A stretch of 64,000 bases of DNA from Tillandsia leiboldiana (GCA_029204045.2 CM055065.1:46169156-46233155); one strand, 5' to 3'; counted from the first letter of the stretch, positions 1 through 12,848 are shown. The notes: generated by a model from the sequence alone, not told the origin. A program made the numbers and translations.

Positions 1-2247
1 AAATGGCAGATCGAAACCCTAGTTTTCGGGTTTTTGCACCAAAACCGAGCTTTGTGCTCCGGCGCCGGCGAGCCTCAGAACCTTCGGCCAAGTGGCCGAG
101 AAGCTTCCTAGGAGCAAGGAGGTTCCATCCATGCTCTTGCATGGCATCCATGTAGCCCAAAGAGGAAGTTGCCATGGATGACCCGAGCTTGAGCTCGAGG
201 GTCATGGCCGGCCTTCCGGTCGTTTCCGTCGGGGAAGACTTGCCCAGAAATGATCCTTGGATCATTTAGATTCCATCCATGCTGTTGCATGATCCCCATG
301 CTGCCCCGAGGTAAATCCGCCATTGTTGGTGGTGAAGCTCCCAAATCGAGCTTTGCTCCACCGCGCCGCCGCCGTGTCCTTTCGCCGGGCATGGGTTCAG
401 GTAAGTTCGTGGGATGATTTTGCATCTGTTGGTGCAAGTGGTTGAGTCCCAGAATCTTCGGTTGAATGGTCACCATTTTCGAAGCAAAGGCTTCATCTTC
501 AACCTTGGGTTCCGGCCAAACCGTGGGTGCAAGATGGACCCATACTTGCTGGGATTACTCCTTTTGTCTTATAGAACATTTCCTTTCAAGTTAGGTGCTC
601 CCAGGTGCTTTCCTTGCAGAGAACTAGCTTGGGTTTGTGGAAGCTTGTGTGTAGTGAAGCTTGCCCACTAACTGTTTGAGGAAATGCCTCAATGAAGAAA
701 AAGTTTGTTTCAGACTTCGAGCAAAATAGAAAAGTTGCTCCACACTGTCCCCTGAGCTTGATGCTCACATCAGAATCCAAATTGGCTGAGAGGATGTGTG
801 TGTGAGGCATTATCAACTTGTTAATAAGCGAGGTGTTGGGATCTTTTTGATCCAGCAATTTCTGGGCTGCACCAGGGCAAGCCTCTGAGTTCCTGTGGTG
901 CCCTGAGCAAGATTCTCAAGCTGGTTTGCAAATGGCACAAGTAGTTTAAAGAGTTTTGTATTTAAAAGCCTTGGGTTAAGTTGTTTGGCCGTGGGTCTGT
1001 TTTGGGCTGTTTGCAAAGCTGCTACAGTGAGATCCTGGCTATTTTGGGGTCACTGGACGCGATGCTCGCGTTAGATTTGGGTTTTGTCGAGCCGAAGAAA
1101 TTAAAATGCCTTAAGGCTATGTTAGAATAGTAAATTATGGCCCGAAGTTTTCCTCGGGTTTCGTGCTGCTGCAAATGGGTGAGCACGGTGTTCAGAAAGT
1201 CAAGGGTCACCTACTGGAGGTGACGGTTTGTAAAAATAATATTCCAGTTAAGAGAATGAGCGAAAACGGCTCTCAAAAAGCATTAAAAGTGCGAATTTTG
1301 GAAACCCTAGGGGTCTAAATGCAAATGTAATAGTGTGTACTGCCTAGGGCAGTGTGTATATGATTCCTAAGCTTTTTGTTAGGAATCCAACGACTCCCGT
1401 TGAGCGAAAATCGGTTATCGGTCCGAGAATCGGCAAAATCGTCGATTTAACGGCGTTCTGGTGGCAATCGCGCAATTCGGGAAATTGCGGCGGTTTCACC
1501 TAGCCGATTGTTGAGTCCCAGTAGAATCTGGTTGAGCCAGCGGCAAAGGGTTAAAGCCCGAGTCTCCCGGAAATCGAAAAGGAATTCCCAGGAGGGGCAT
1601 TTTGGTAATTTTATTACCATAAAGTTGTAACTAGCCTAGTGATATCGTCGAGAGTTATGGTTGGAACATTCCAACGCTTTAGATAAAGTCGGATTTTTGC
1701 TATTCGGGTCTAGGTAAGTTGTTGGTCGGGTTTGAGTTTCCCCTGATCATTATTTTTGATTCAGGTTGGCATGGTTTGTCTCAGGTCTTCGAGCATTCCG
1801 TCGGTGTGGTTTAGTCGCCTGCAAATGACAGGTGGGTTTATCTTCGGTCCGGGCTTTATCATTTCGGCCCTCTGGGGTATAGTATTGGTTGGACCCCTGT
1901 TCTTGTAGCCTAGATGTATATTTGAGCCTGCCTTCCTTTTGATCAGTTTTATACTGCTATATGCCTGATTTATGATCTTTATCAGTTACCTGATTATATG
2001 ATGCCTTGCATGATTGATCTTAGTTGTTTCCAGTTATTATGACATTATTCTGGACATTGCCATGCCTGCTTGGTCATTAGCTAGTTTGCATACCTGATCA
2101 TCAGTGTTCCCTGATTATATCTGATCCATGCTATAGTAGTTGATGATTATTTCTGCATATGAGTTGAGATTCAGTTGGTTTCTGATATTGCATCCCTGTT
2201 GGGATTTTGTCATTAGCTAGTTTGCACACCTTATTGATTATCAGTAC
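1..2247 (+). mobile_element. LTR B, left part (long Ty3/gypsy-type LTR, 5' end outside window)
   Basis: This is the body of a forward long LTR. It has the family's order of blocks: a GC-rich gene-like segment with splice-donor-like GGTAAGTT, a TGAGC-N5-GCTCA dyad at 753-767, the block around 1845-1900 (CGGTCCGGGCTTTATC then GGCCCTCTGG), and TGATTAT-rich sequence. It stops at AGTAC (2243-2247), which is repeated at 12083-12087 on the far side of LTR A, so the rest of LTR B is 12083-13222. No coding sequence is supported. Confidence 0.82.
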
Positions 2248-4001
2248 TGTAGTAACGTGATTTTTAAAATCCAAAGATTTAAGTTTAAATAATTTCCTGG
2301 ATTATTTAAATGGCAAAAATGGGAAATCAATAGTACAATAGTGGCCCTAAAATACCGACTTGTGATCGGAGCCTGATCTCGAAAATCTGAGATCACCATT
2401 GCGACCGTCTCGTCGAAACCTGAAAAGTTGATATTTACTTGTCGTCGATCCAATGGTCGGATCTTCCGCAAAACAGCGAAGAAAAAGCGGGCCCCACAAC
2501 TTAAGTTGTGAATAGTAATCTCTGATTTAAATCCCCTCTCGACCAACGTCGGTCGTTTCGCCGTCTGGACCCCAGACATTATAGTGTGAGTAGTCAATTC
2601 TAGCTATTTTGGGTGTTCTGAGCGCAATGGCACTGACGGAATTCACGTTTGGCGATTCGGGTGCATCGAAATACGTGAAAAGTGTCGAAAAAGGGGGTAT
2701 TTTTGAAGAAACCCTAATATTTTATGTACCAAAATTTATGAGGCTTCTTGGTGAGGGTTCTGGGTGCAATTTGTTACCTACATATGGGACCCTAGAGTTT
2801 AGGGATAAGAGTGTAGGGGGTTCTTTGAAAATTTGCAAAATAATGCATTAAGTCCATTTGGCTCTTGGGCTTCCTCGTGGGAGGTTACACGAGGAAGGCT
2901 CTTGGGATTTCTAACTCCCAAGAGTTAATCCTCATAAGCCCGAGTGTTGTGAGGCCGAAGGGACACAAGCCTTGCTGAGAGAAAATCCGAGAGAGAGAGA
3001 GAGAGGAGAAAAGTTTGGAACAAAGTTGAACAAGCTGGGTTCCTGGAGTTCCTGAGGTGATCCCCTGTGTCTGTGGATCATTTTGGAGCTTGCCGTGGCC
3101 GCGTGAAGAAGGGGAAAGAGAGCCGGTTCTCTTCCCCCATCTTCACGCGGCCACGGCAAGCTCCAAAATGATCCACAAACACAGGGGATCACCTCAGGAA
3201 CTCCAGGAACCCAGCTTGTTCAACTTTGTTCCAAACTTTTCTCCTCTCTCTCTCTCTCGGATTTTCTCTCACCAAGGCTTGTGTCCCTTCGGCCTCACAG
3301 CACCCGGGCTTATGAGGATTAACTCTTGGGAGTTAGAAATCCCAAGAGCCTTCCTCGTGTAACCTCCCACGAGGAAGCCCAAGAACCAAATGGACTTAAT
3401 GCATTATTTTGCAAATTTTCAAAGAACCCCCTACACTCTTATCCCTAAACTCTAGGGTCCCATCTGTAGGTAACAAATTGCACCCAGAACCCTCACCAAG
3501 AAGCCTCATAAATTTTGGTACATAAAATATTAGGGTTTCTTCAAAAATACCCCTTTTTTCGACACTTTTCACGTATTTCGATGCACCCGGATCGCCAAAC
3601 GCGAATTCCGTCAGTGCCATTGCGCTCAGAACGCCCAAAATAGCTAGAATTGACTACTCACACTACAATGTCTGGGGTCCAGATGGCGAAACGGCCGACG
3701 TTGGTCGAGAGGGGATTTAAATCAGGGATTACTATTCACAACTTAAGTTGTGGGGCCTGCTTTTTCTTCGCTGTTTTGCGGAAGATCCGACCGTTGGATC
3801 GACGACAAGTAAATATCAACTTTTCATGTTTCGACGAGACGGTCGCAATGGCGATCTCAGATTTTCGAGATTAGGCTCCGATCACAAGTCGGTATTTTAG
3901 GGCCACTATTGTACTATTGATTTCCCATTTTTGCCATTTAAATAATCCAGAAAAATTATTTATACTTAAATCTTTGGATTTTAAAAATCACGGTTACTAC
4001 A
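2248..4001. repeat. 1.75-kb spacerless inverted repeat (palindrome)
   Basis: Bases 2248 to about 3124 are mirrored by about 3125 to 4001. The centre is a CCGG at 3123-3126 inside GAGAGCCGGTTCTC. Both arms begin with the LTR 5' terminus (TGTAGTAAC at 2248, reverse complement ending at 4001). Conceptual 80-residue frames on the two arms (2609-2851 plus, 3396-3638 minus) differ at only four positions, so the arms are close but not identical. Each arm is the 5' 0.88 kb of the LTR. Confidence 0.9.
2495..2510. promoter_or_regulatory. U3 palindrome CACAACTTAAGTTGTG (LTR A)
   Basis: Perfect 16-bp dyad about 0.25 kb inside the LTR 5' end, mirrored at 3737-3752 in the other palindrome arm. The same position in other LTRs carries a CTTAAG-centred palindrome with different but still symmetrical flanks: GCGACTTAAGTCGC at 11701-11714, CGACTTAAGTCG at 13917-13928, CACTTAAGTG at 44316-44325, CACAACTTAAGTTGTG at 60588-60603. 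Candidate dimeric factor site or cruciform; function inferred. Confidence 0.5.
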
Positions 4002-4114
4002 TCACCCACCACTTATAAGAAGTTTCGTCCCCAAAACTTAAACTTAACTAAACCACTGGTAAGTCTCTATTAGGTTTACAATAGTGACATTCAGTCACAA
4101 GGTATCAATAACTC
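4002..4114 (-). mobile_element. Inverted fragment of retrotransposon internal 3' end with polypurine tract
   Basis: Directly next to the inverted LTR start at 4001 lies, on the minus strand, the purine-rich GGTGGGTGA preceded by GGGGACGAAACTTC. This is the same order seen before the 3' LTRs at 18476, 53854 and 60874. The segment is therefore the 3' end of an internal region in minus orientation. At about 4115 the sequence switches abruptly to forward LTR body. Confidence 0.75.
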
Positions 4115-5984
4115 CAATGGGCCGAGAAGCTTCCTGGGAGCAAGGTGGTCCCATCCATGCTTTTGCATGGCATCCATGCAGCCTGGAATTCGGGGTGCCA
4201 TGGATGACCCGAGAAAGAACCTAAGCGCGGTTGTCGGCGTTCAGGCCATCTCCGGCGGGTGGGGAGTGGACAGGAAGCTTTCTGGGATTTAGTGGAGTTT
4301 ATCCATGCTTGTTAAAAGGCTCCATGAAGCCTCAGGAGGATTTCACCATTAGAGGTGGTGATGCTCGAAATCGAGTTTGCTCCACCGCCGCCGCCGCCGT
4401 GCCCTGTCGCCGGGCACGGGTTCAGGTAAGTTGGTTTTGGGTTTTGGCAATTATCTGAGCAAGTGGTTGGGCCCCAGAGTCTCTGGTTGAATGGTCACCA
4501 TTTTCGGAGCAAGAGCTTCATCTTCAACCTCGGACTCCGGCCAACTTAGGTTGCTGGGATGGCCCAGACTTGCTAGGGATGTTCCTGCAACTCTAAGGAA
4601 CATTTCCTTCCAAGTTAGAAGGGCCCAGGTGCAGTAATTGCTGAGAACAAGCTCGGGCATGGGTTGGTGTAGTTGTTGTGTAATGTTGCACCCTAGGCGT
4701 TTGATGTAATGCCTAATAGAGATTTTGTATGGAATTGGACTTTGAGTGTTATATGAAAGATGTTCCCTTTTGTCCTCTGAGCTTGATGCTCACTTCAGAT
4801 CAAAGTAGATCTGTGTGGAATTGTGAATGGAGCATTGTGAAAATGTTAGAAGGCTTGGGTCTTGGATCTTGTGATCCAGCAGCTTCTGGGCTGCACTAGG
4901 GCAAGCCCCTGGGTTCTTGAAGTGCTTTGAGCAAAAGGCTCAAGCAGATTTGCAATTGGCACAAGAAATTTAAAGTTATGGTGTTGCCAAGCTCTAGGAT
5001 TAGTGTTTGGCCTAAGTCCTGGTTTTGGGCTGTTTGCGAAGCCGCGACAGTGAGCTCCTGGCTAATTTGGGATCACTGGACGTGATGCTCGCGTCGGATT
5101 TGAGTTTCGTTGAGCCGAAGAAATAAAAATGCATATAGGCTATGTTAGAGAAGTAAATTATCGCCCGAAGTTTTCCTCAGGTTCCGTGCTGCTGCAAATG
5201 GGTGAGCACGGTGTTTAGCAAGTTGAGGGTCACCTACTGGAGGTGACGGTTCGTAAAAATGATATTCCAGTTAAGAGAACGAGCGAAAATGGCTCTCCAA
5301 AAGCATTAAAAGTGCGATTTTAGGAAACCCTAAGGGTCTAAACACAATTGTAGCATTGAGTACTGCCTAGGGCAGTGTGTTTGTGATTCCTAAGCTTTTC
5401 GTTAGGAATCCAACGGCTCTCGTTGAGCGGAAATCGGATATCGGTCCGAGAATCGGCAAAATCGTCGATTTAACGGCATCCTGGTGGCAATCGCGCAATT
5501 CGGGAAATTTCGGCGGTTCCGTCTAGCCGACTGTTGAGTCCCAGTAGAATCTGGTTGAGCCAGCGGCAAGGGGTTAAAGCCCGAGTCTCCCGGAAATCCA
5601 AAAGGGAATTCCCGGGAGGGGCATTTTGGTAATTTCATTACCATAAGGTTGTAACTAGTCAAGTGATATCGTCGAGTGTGGTTGTTGGAACATTCCAACG
5701 CTTTAAATTAAGTCAGACTTTGCTATTCGGGTCTAGGTAAGTTGTTGGTCGGGTTTGAGTTTCCCTGATCAGTATTTTTGATTCAGGTTGGCACGGTTTG
5801 CCTCTGGTTTTCGAGCGTTCCGTCGATACAGTTTAGTCGCCTGCAAAACGACAGATGGGTTTATCTTCGGTCCGGGCTTTATCATTTCGGCCCTCTGGGG
5901 TATAGTATTGGTTGGACCCCTGTTCTTGTAGCCTAGTTGTATTTCGAGCCTGCCTTCCTCTTTGATCAGTGTTATTTTGCTATA

Positions 5985-6126
5985 AACATGATTTTAGTCA
6001 ACAAATGTTTTTCCTCCAAGCATCGCAGAGTCGCCTAAGTCTGTTCTTGTTTGATAGGACGAAGGCATTAGCTCTTCGAGGTTTGGTCATAAAACTTGTT
6101 TTCAAATCGTTTTTCTAAAAAGATTT
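5985..6126 (+). repeat. Module shared between LTR A and LTR G
   Basis: About 140 bp, from ACATGATTTTAGTC through TTGATAGGACGA to CTAAAAAGA, reappears in the otherwise distant LTR G at about 48978-49115. The matching place in LTR B (about 1945-2010) has unrelated shorter sequence. This suggests transfer of a block between LTR subfamilies. Confidence 0.7.
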
Positions 6127-6374
6127 TTAGCTTTGCATGATTGATCTTTAGTTGCTTCCAGATATTATGACTCTATTCCTGGACATTTGCCATGCCTGAT
6201 TGGTCATTAGCTAGATTGCACATTTATTCTTGATTATCAGTATATATATCCTGATCTATGCTCTAGAAGTTGTTGATTATATTCTGCATTGCACCCTTGT
6301 TGGGGTTTTGGTCATTTGTTAGTTTGCATACCTGATTATCAGTACTCCCTGATTATTTCTGATCCATGCTATAG

Positions 6375-6648
6375 TAGTTGATGATTATTCCTGCATATGA
6401 GTTGAGATTCAGTTGATTCTGATATTGCATCCTTGATTGGATTAGTTGATGATTATTCCTGCATATGAGTTGAGATTCAGTTGATTCTGATATTGCATCC
6501 TTGATTGGATTAGTTGATGATTATTCCTGCATGTGAGATGAGATACAGTTGATTCTGATATTGCATCTTTGATTGGATTAGTTGATGATTATTCCTGCAT
6601 GTGAGATGAGATACAGTTGATTCTGATATTGCATCCTTGATTGGATTG
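6375..6648 (+). repeat. Tandem repeat, 68-bp unit, about four copies
   Basis: The motif GGATTAGTTGATGATTATTC recurs at 6439, 6507 and 6575, a spacing of 68 bp, with a first diverged copy just upstream. The array is an expansion inside LTR A; other LTRs have one or two diverged copies. Confidence 0.8.
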
Positions 6649-6870
6649 TTTCGGCTTGTTGTTGATCATTTGAGTTGAGATTCTGTTGGCATACTATTGT
6701 TGCATCCCAGTAGGGATTTCCCGGCTTGTTGCCGATTACCCGGTCTGTGGACCGTGAGCTTGAGCATTTGCATGATTGATCGCCCGCACTGCTGTACTTC
6801 ACGAACATCAGCGGAGTCATGACCCGTGTGGATGTTCTTTACTGGTAAAGTGGTCTGGTATACGACCCGT

Positions 6871-6978
6871 GACTCCCATGTTAGTGCCCAAGGGTGCCGG
6901 AGTGTTGACTCCCAGGTTAGTGCCCAAGGGTGCCGGAGTGTTGACTCCCAGGTTAGTGCCCGAAGGTGTCGGAGTATG
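6871..6978 (+). repeat. Tandem repeat, 36-bp unit, three copies
   Basis: Three consecutive units with TTAGTGCCC and GGTG(C/T)CGGAGT, placed just after the TTTAC(C/T)GGTAAA block (about 6838-6849). They sit where other LTRs have single or differently expanded units before the conserved CCTGAGGTC. Confidence 0.8.
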
Positions 6979-7533
6979 TCAGCCAGGTTGGTGCCAGGTT
7001 CGGCGAGTTTTCCCTGAGGTCTTGTTGACCAATATGGTGGCTTATGATTGGGTATTTGATATTTCATTTGTTGATGCATATGTGCCTGTTTAGCCTGCTC
7101 TAATCATATCTCATGATTTACTAGTTCCTATTCCTGCTCTCCTGCTATAGTTATCAACCTATACTTGCTTAAAGATTTGTAGGTTTGCTTGTAATTGTAG
7201 CTTCAAAAATATATCTGCTTATCCTAACATGTGATTTTTACTATCCTCTAGTATTGTATGCCAGTAGGTACGATCTGCTATTTTTCGGCTCGTCGTACCC
7301 ACTGAGATACATGTACAGTGTATCTCACACCCCCTGGGTGACCATTTTTCAGGTCGATCGGGTGCTGGGATGTCGGGACGTGTTGGTGAGATTCCGTGTT
7401 AGCAATCGACCCTGGACAGCCGTTATTTTTATTATCAGTTGTCAGGTTGTAATTAATTGTTTTAGTTGTTGTAATATCTGTTAGTTATACGTAGTTTAGA
7501 CTACTCTGATGTTGTTGTAAAAGCTTAGCCAGG

Positions 7534-7585
7534 CATATATAGAAAAGGCTCAATCCCAAGGGGGATTGGGACTCTTCTATATATG
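7534..7585 (+). other. Conserved hairpin H2 (LTR A copy)
   Basis: Outer stem CATATATAGAA pairs with TTCTATATATG; inner stem CAATCCC pairs with GGGATTG. It lies just upstream of GGTCTG near the LTR 3' end. Other LTRs keep the architecture with different paired bases. Confidence 0.7.
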
Positions 7586-7595
7586 TGGTGGTCTG

Positions 7596-10500
7596 TGTCA
7601 CGCCCCGAGTTTTGAAAAGCAGGCTAATTTTTTTTTTTTTTTTTTTTTTTTTTTGTTTTATAAATCAGAGTTTGCAAACCAGGCGTAACAGACCGCCATA
7701 TGTATAGTAAATTCTCTGCCAAACTGGACAGATCCTTTCCTATACATGCACGGCTAATCATAATCAGTCAATATCAGAGTAGTCTAAACTACGCATGCAA
7801 GACTAGTCAATTTATAATAATTAAACTGAAATGCGGAAAATAAAATACACTGACTAAATAAGGGTCGATACTATCGCAATCGTCTCACCAACGCGTCCCG
7901 ACATCCCATCACCCAGCGACCTGAAAAACAGTCACCCGAGGGTGTGAGACAGACTGGAGTGTATCCCAGTGGGCACGACGAGCCGAGAAATAGCTAATCG
8001 TACCTACTGGGTACAATAATCTGCGGATAGTAAAAATCATAGGGTAAAGCTGAATAATGAATAAGATCTACTGATAATCAACAAAAATCCACAGATAACT
8101 GAAATAGTCAGATAATCAAGCATAGGGAAACTGCTGAAGATAAATGCTGGAAATCAATGGTTGTATAATATCGAGCGGACGACTGAGTGATCAAATAACA
8201 GGTCTACTAAAAATCAAATAGTAGATACATAAAACAAACTGGCAGGAAGTATAATCATAATACTGTATATAATGAGTACCCTATCGGGAAAATAAAGCAA
8301 GGGTACTGCTAATCGGTGCCAGTCCTACTAGAGGAATGCATCATAATCATAATACTATGCATATGCGGGTATTAAGAATATCAGAATTAATCAGGGTGGT
8401 AATCAAGTCTAACTGAAGTAAAGCATGCTAGTACAAGAACGTATATGAGCTATGCATCAATCACCAGAATATCAAGTACTCATCAATGCCACTATTGGTC
8501 ACGAGGACCTCAGGCAAAACCACTGATAATCGAAATGTACTGAACAATAATAGGTACTGCAATAGGCATGCTAGAACATGGAAGTATAAAAGCTATGCAT
8601 CAATCACAAGAATATCAAGTACCCAATCATAAGCCACCATATTGGTCCCACAAGACCTCAGGCAAAACTGCCCACCTGGCACCACCTGGTTGACATTCCC
8701 CCCTGGGGGTCACGGGTCGCCACGGCTGACCACTTTACCGGTAAAGAACAAAGCGCACGAGGAGCGACCTCGGATATGTTCGTGAAGTACAACGGTGCGG
8801 GCGATCATAATGCAAATGCTCAAGCTCTCGGTCCACTGACCGGGTAATCGGCAACAAGCCGGGATCCCAACAGGGAAATCATCTATCATATCGATCAGAA
8901 TCTATCATGCATATCGGAACATCAAGTAGTATCTATCAATCAGGATCAATCAATCATGCATATCGGAATATCAACAACATATCGGCTGACAGAAATCAAC
9001 AGGTATAATCCGATCATGACATATATGTAACAAAATATGAAAACTGACAAGTAGCTGTATATCATGTATCTACGGAATCAATGTCTATCAGGAAAATCAT
9101 ATGGCATAGTCAAGCATAGGGATACATGATAAAATCTACAGGGCTAATCTCAAGCACAGGTCTAACAGAGTCAATGTCAATCCAAGGGATCATGATATGT
9201 CAAAAGAGATCAGCATATGTCAAGATAGGTCATATAGATATAATCAGCAGGGCAAATCAAAAACAGGTGTCCGACTGGACTAAAGCAACCAGAGGGCCGA
9301 AGAGATAAAGCCCGGACCGAAGATAACCCACCTGGATGTAGGCAGATCCTCGAACTCCCGCACAGCTAGTGGGAGGCTGGTGCTGAACAACTGGGCCCTG
9401 AATAAATAGCTTTAGTCAATAATAAACTCGCACATACCCATCCCGACGACACGACAGTAACGGATTGCTTATATGGAGCAATATCGCCGATTTATTGAAT
9501 AAAATCCGATTTCCGATCTACGAGAGTCCACGGGACTCTAACAACGTGCCCAGTGGGTGTGAAAACACTGTTTAAAGACAGCTAGTATGCTCATTTTACA
9601 ATTTGGTCCATAAAGTATCTTAATTTGCATAAAAACATTACAATTTAGCTTGTTTCGACTCGATCTCCCAATCCGGGAATCCAAAAGCGGTTCTGTAAAC
9701 TCTGTCGCGTCCGTTTCGACGAGACGGAGCTCGTGCTCACAAGCTTGGGCTGACACGAAGTCCGAGGGCAAAGTTGGCCCATAAAAACCCTAAGCTCACA
9801 ATGCAACATTGCTACTTGATGATATACCCATGATATAATTATGCTGTAACAGGAGCATCATGTACATTACTAACTGGGAAGTGTGGTGCTCACCTGAAAC
9901 CTGCCGAGGACTGGCCGGGAAGATCGTCGGGGCAACACCACACCAAATGCTAGAGCTCGGTTTGGGGCAACTTGCACCAACTAGGTTCAAACCTGTATTA
10001 GAGTTGAGCACGAGGTCAAGGTCACTTGCAGTAACTGGTTGGTCCAAGCCAGGTCAGGCGCCGGCGGCCGGAGGTGGCGGCTGCCGGAGTCTAGCCCGAG
10101 ATAACATGGCTCGGGGGCAACACTTTGAATCGAGCAACAGGGGCCATTCTGTCCCAAAGAAAAATCATGGGGGTCATCATGCAGGTATTTAGGGCTTGCC
10201 TGCAAGGTTGGCCGGAGGCCGGAGCGGCGGGGATCGCCGGAGTCCGATCTTGAAGCCAACTTGGGTGCAATCCTACAGATCAAAACCCCGACGTTAAGCT
10301 CTGCATGCAACGCATTGGAAGGACTCCTACAGGCCATACGGGCTTACCTGGACAGTTTCCCGGCGACGGGGAGCGCCGGCAAGGCACGGCGGAGGAGTTC
10401 GGTGGAGCTTCAAGGCCGTTAATGGCGGATTCCGGCACGGTAGCTCCGGGCCTGTGAGAGATGGACCAGAAGCTCCCACTCGGTGCCAGGAAGCTCGATG

Positions 10501-11995
10501 CAGTGGTGGCCGGCGACGGGAGGCCGCGGCGGCGCCGGACGGTGACGATCGGCCCAAGTATTAAAATCTGGGTTTCTAGGGCAGGCTCGCGCGGGCCCGA
10601 TCTCCAACCGATGGCCCTCCCATTTGGTGGAGGCGCTGCAGTCGACGAGAGGGTCGATCTCAACGGTGCTGATCTGGGGTTTGATGATCGGATGCCGGCG
10701 GCGGCTGATGGCGGCCAAAATGATACTTTCCGGCGTTAGGGTTCCTCGGCCGGTTAACCGGAGCACCGGGAGCCTCGGAGCTGCACGAGGATGACCCTCT
10801 GGAGGTCAGAAGGTGACTGCACAGGTTCTTGGGCAAGCTAGAAGAAACGTTTCCAAGAACTCACCTTGCCGGAGGAAGGAAAGGAGAAGAATACTCCCGC
10901 GGCGGCGCACGGCGGCGGCAGGCCCCGGGTTCACCTCGGCTCGGCTTCAACCACGCAGAGGATCTCCCTGAAGAAGTCTGGGACCGCCCAAAGGCTCCTG
11001 TGGGGATCTCTTCCTTTCCAACCCGAGATGAAGAAGGATTGGCTTCACCTTCTTCTCCGGCGGCGGCGAGGCGGCGGCCGGTTCGGGGAGGTTCCGGGGA
11101 GCGCGGCCGAGAGGAGGAGGTTGTTGGAGGGTGCGGCTGAGGGCTAAGCTACGGGGTTTAGGGTTTGAGGAGCCCTAACCCAAACTATGTGTATATATAT
11201 ACATATATGCACAATAGCTGATAGGTCCCTCCACTCTTGGCATTTGGGGTTGGGTCCTCCACAACATGTATCATTCGCATCAAGGTCCCTCACCCCAAAA
11301 GCGGCACGCAAATCGAGGCACAAACTATAGGGATTATTGTGCAAAAAGCCATATTTTCGCCGTATTTCACGCTTTTCGAGGCTTTTCGATCGTCAATTTG
11401 AAAAAACGGACTTCGCCACGACGTCCGGCTCGACGAGACCTATCAGGCAGCGATCTTCGTTTTTCCAGAAAACGCCCAGGTGAATTTTGGGTCCATAATA
11501 ACTGTGTCAAAATACAGTTTTCGCGCCTTTCCAGACTCTAGGGTCGTCAAACGGAAATTCCGTCAGCGCCATTGCGTCCAGAACGACGAAACCGTTCGAA
11601 TCGACTACCTGAAGTGCTATTATCGGTTTCCAGACGGTGATTTGGCGAACGTTAGCACTAAGGGGTATTTGAATTTGGGGTTTACTGTTCACTTGTACTT
11701 GCGACTTAAGTCGCGGGTCCCGCCGGCTTCAACGCCGATTTCTGGGAGATCCGACCGTCAGATCAGAACAAGTTTAATATGGATTTCACTCAGTTCGCCA
11801 TGACGGTCGCACTCGTGGTCTCGGATCTTCGAGATCAGGCTCGGATTAAAAGGTGATATTTCTGGCCCATTAATTGTGCAAATTACACTGCAGGGAAGGG
11901 GCCCTTAGGCTATTCGTGCCATTTATGATCCAAAATTCAACTCGACTTTTATTATTTTCCCTTTTCATTTATTTATAAAAATTCGAATTCTTACA
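7596..11995 (-). mobile_element. Solo LTR C (4400 bp), reverse, inserted in LTR A
   Basis: It starts TGTCACGCCCCGAG (reverse complement of the family 3' end) and ends GAATTCTTACA (reverse complement of the 5' end). A perfect 5-bp duplication GTCTG flanks it (7591-7595 and 11996-12000). It carries a long T-tract near 7629, hairpin H2 at 7697-7748, a decayed H1 near 7946, the CTTTACCGGTAAAG dyad at 8733-8746, a GC-rich centre at 10,050-11,150 and the GCGACTTAAGTCGC U3 palindrome at 11701-11714. There is no internal region. The many short frames in its GC-rich centre are not supported as genes. Confidence 0.92.
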
Positions 11996-12848
11996 GTCTG
12001 TCATGCTCTGGCTTGGTTTAAAACTCTGATTTCAAAAAAAAAAAAAAATTTAGACGCTGATTTTCGAACTCGGGGCGTGACAAGTACATCCTGATCCATG
12101 TTATAATAGTTGTTGATTATATTCTGCATATGATTGAGATTCAGTTGGCTATTCTGCATTTGCATCCCTGTTGGGATTTTTCCCGGCTTGTTGCCGATTA
12201 CCATGAGTTGAGATTCAGTTGGCCTTTGCCATTGCATCCCTGTTGGGATTTTTCCGGCTTGTTGCCGATTACCCAGTCGTTGGACCGCGAGCTTGAGCAT
12301 ATCATGATTGATCGCCACGCACCGCTGTACTTCACGAACATTGCCGGGGTCGCGCCCCGTGGATTATTGTTCTTTACCGGTAAAGTGGTCTAGAGGAAAG
12401 ATCCGTGAGCCCCTAGATACCACTTGTAGGTGCGGGGTTATGTCAGCCAGATAGGTGCCAGATAGTGGCATGAGCCTGAGGTCCTCGTGACCAATAGTGG
12501 CATTGATTGGGTACTTGATGTTCTTTGATTGATGCATAGCTTATATACTTTTATGTTCTAGCATGCTTATTTCCGTACCTATTCCTGCTCAGTATACTTT
12601 GATTATCAGTAGACCTGATATTTGATTATTCAGCTTCTGCTCAGTATACTTTGACTATCAGTAGACCTGTTATTGGATTATTCAGTATTTATTTCAGTAT
12701 ACTCCTGTTGAGATCTATATATGCTTTACTGATTGATTAATTATCCGCTTCTTAATCATGCTTACCTAACATGTTGATTTCTACTATCCTCTAGTATTGT
12801 ATGCCAGTAGGTACGATATGCTATTTCTCGGCTCGTCGTGCCCACTGG

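Larger units (their letters stand above)
2248..12082 (+). mobile_element. LTR A, rearranged forward LTR inserted in LTR B, with LTR C nested inside
   Basis: It begins TGTAGTAACGTG and ends CGGGGCGTGACA, and is flanked by a perfect 5-bp duplication AGTAC (2243-2247 and 12083-12087). After removing nested LTR C and its duplication, and the inverted segment 3125-4114, about 4.44 kb remains, as for other LTRs here. The part after 4115 aligns by eye with LTR B from about position 92. Relative to LTR D it seems to lack roughly 0.5 kb at the rearranged point. There is no second LTR or internal region in direct orientation, so it behaves as a solo LTR with a complex rearrangement. Confidence 0.8.

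Noticed and set aside
108..1210. Host gene candidates from short frames in the first kilobase
   Set aside because: The same sequence recurs as LTR body at 4115 onward; the frames are short, on both strands and not conserved between the copies.
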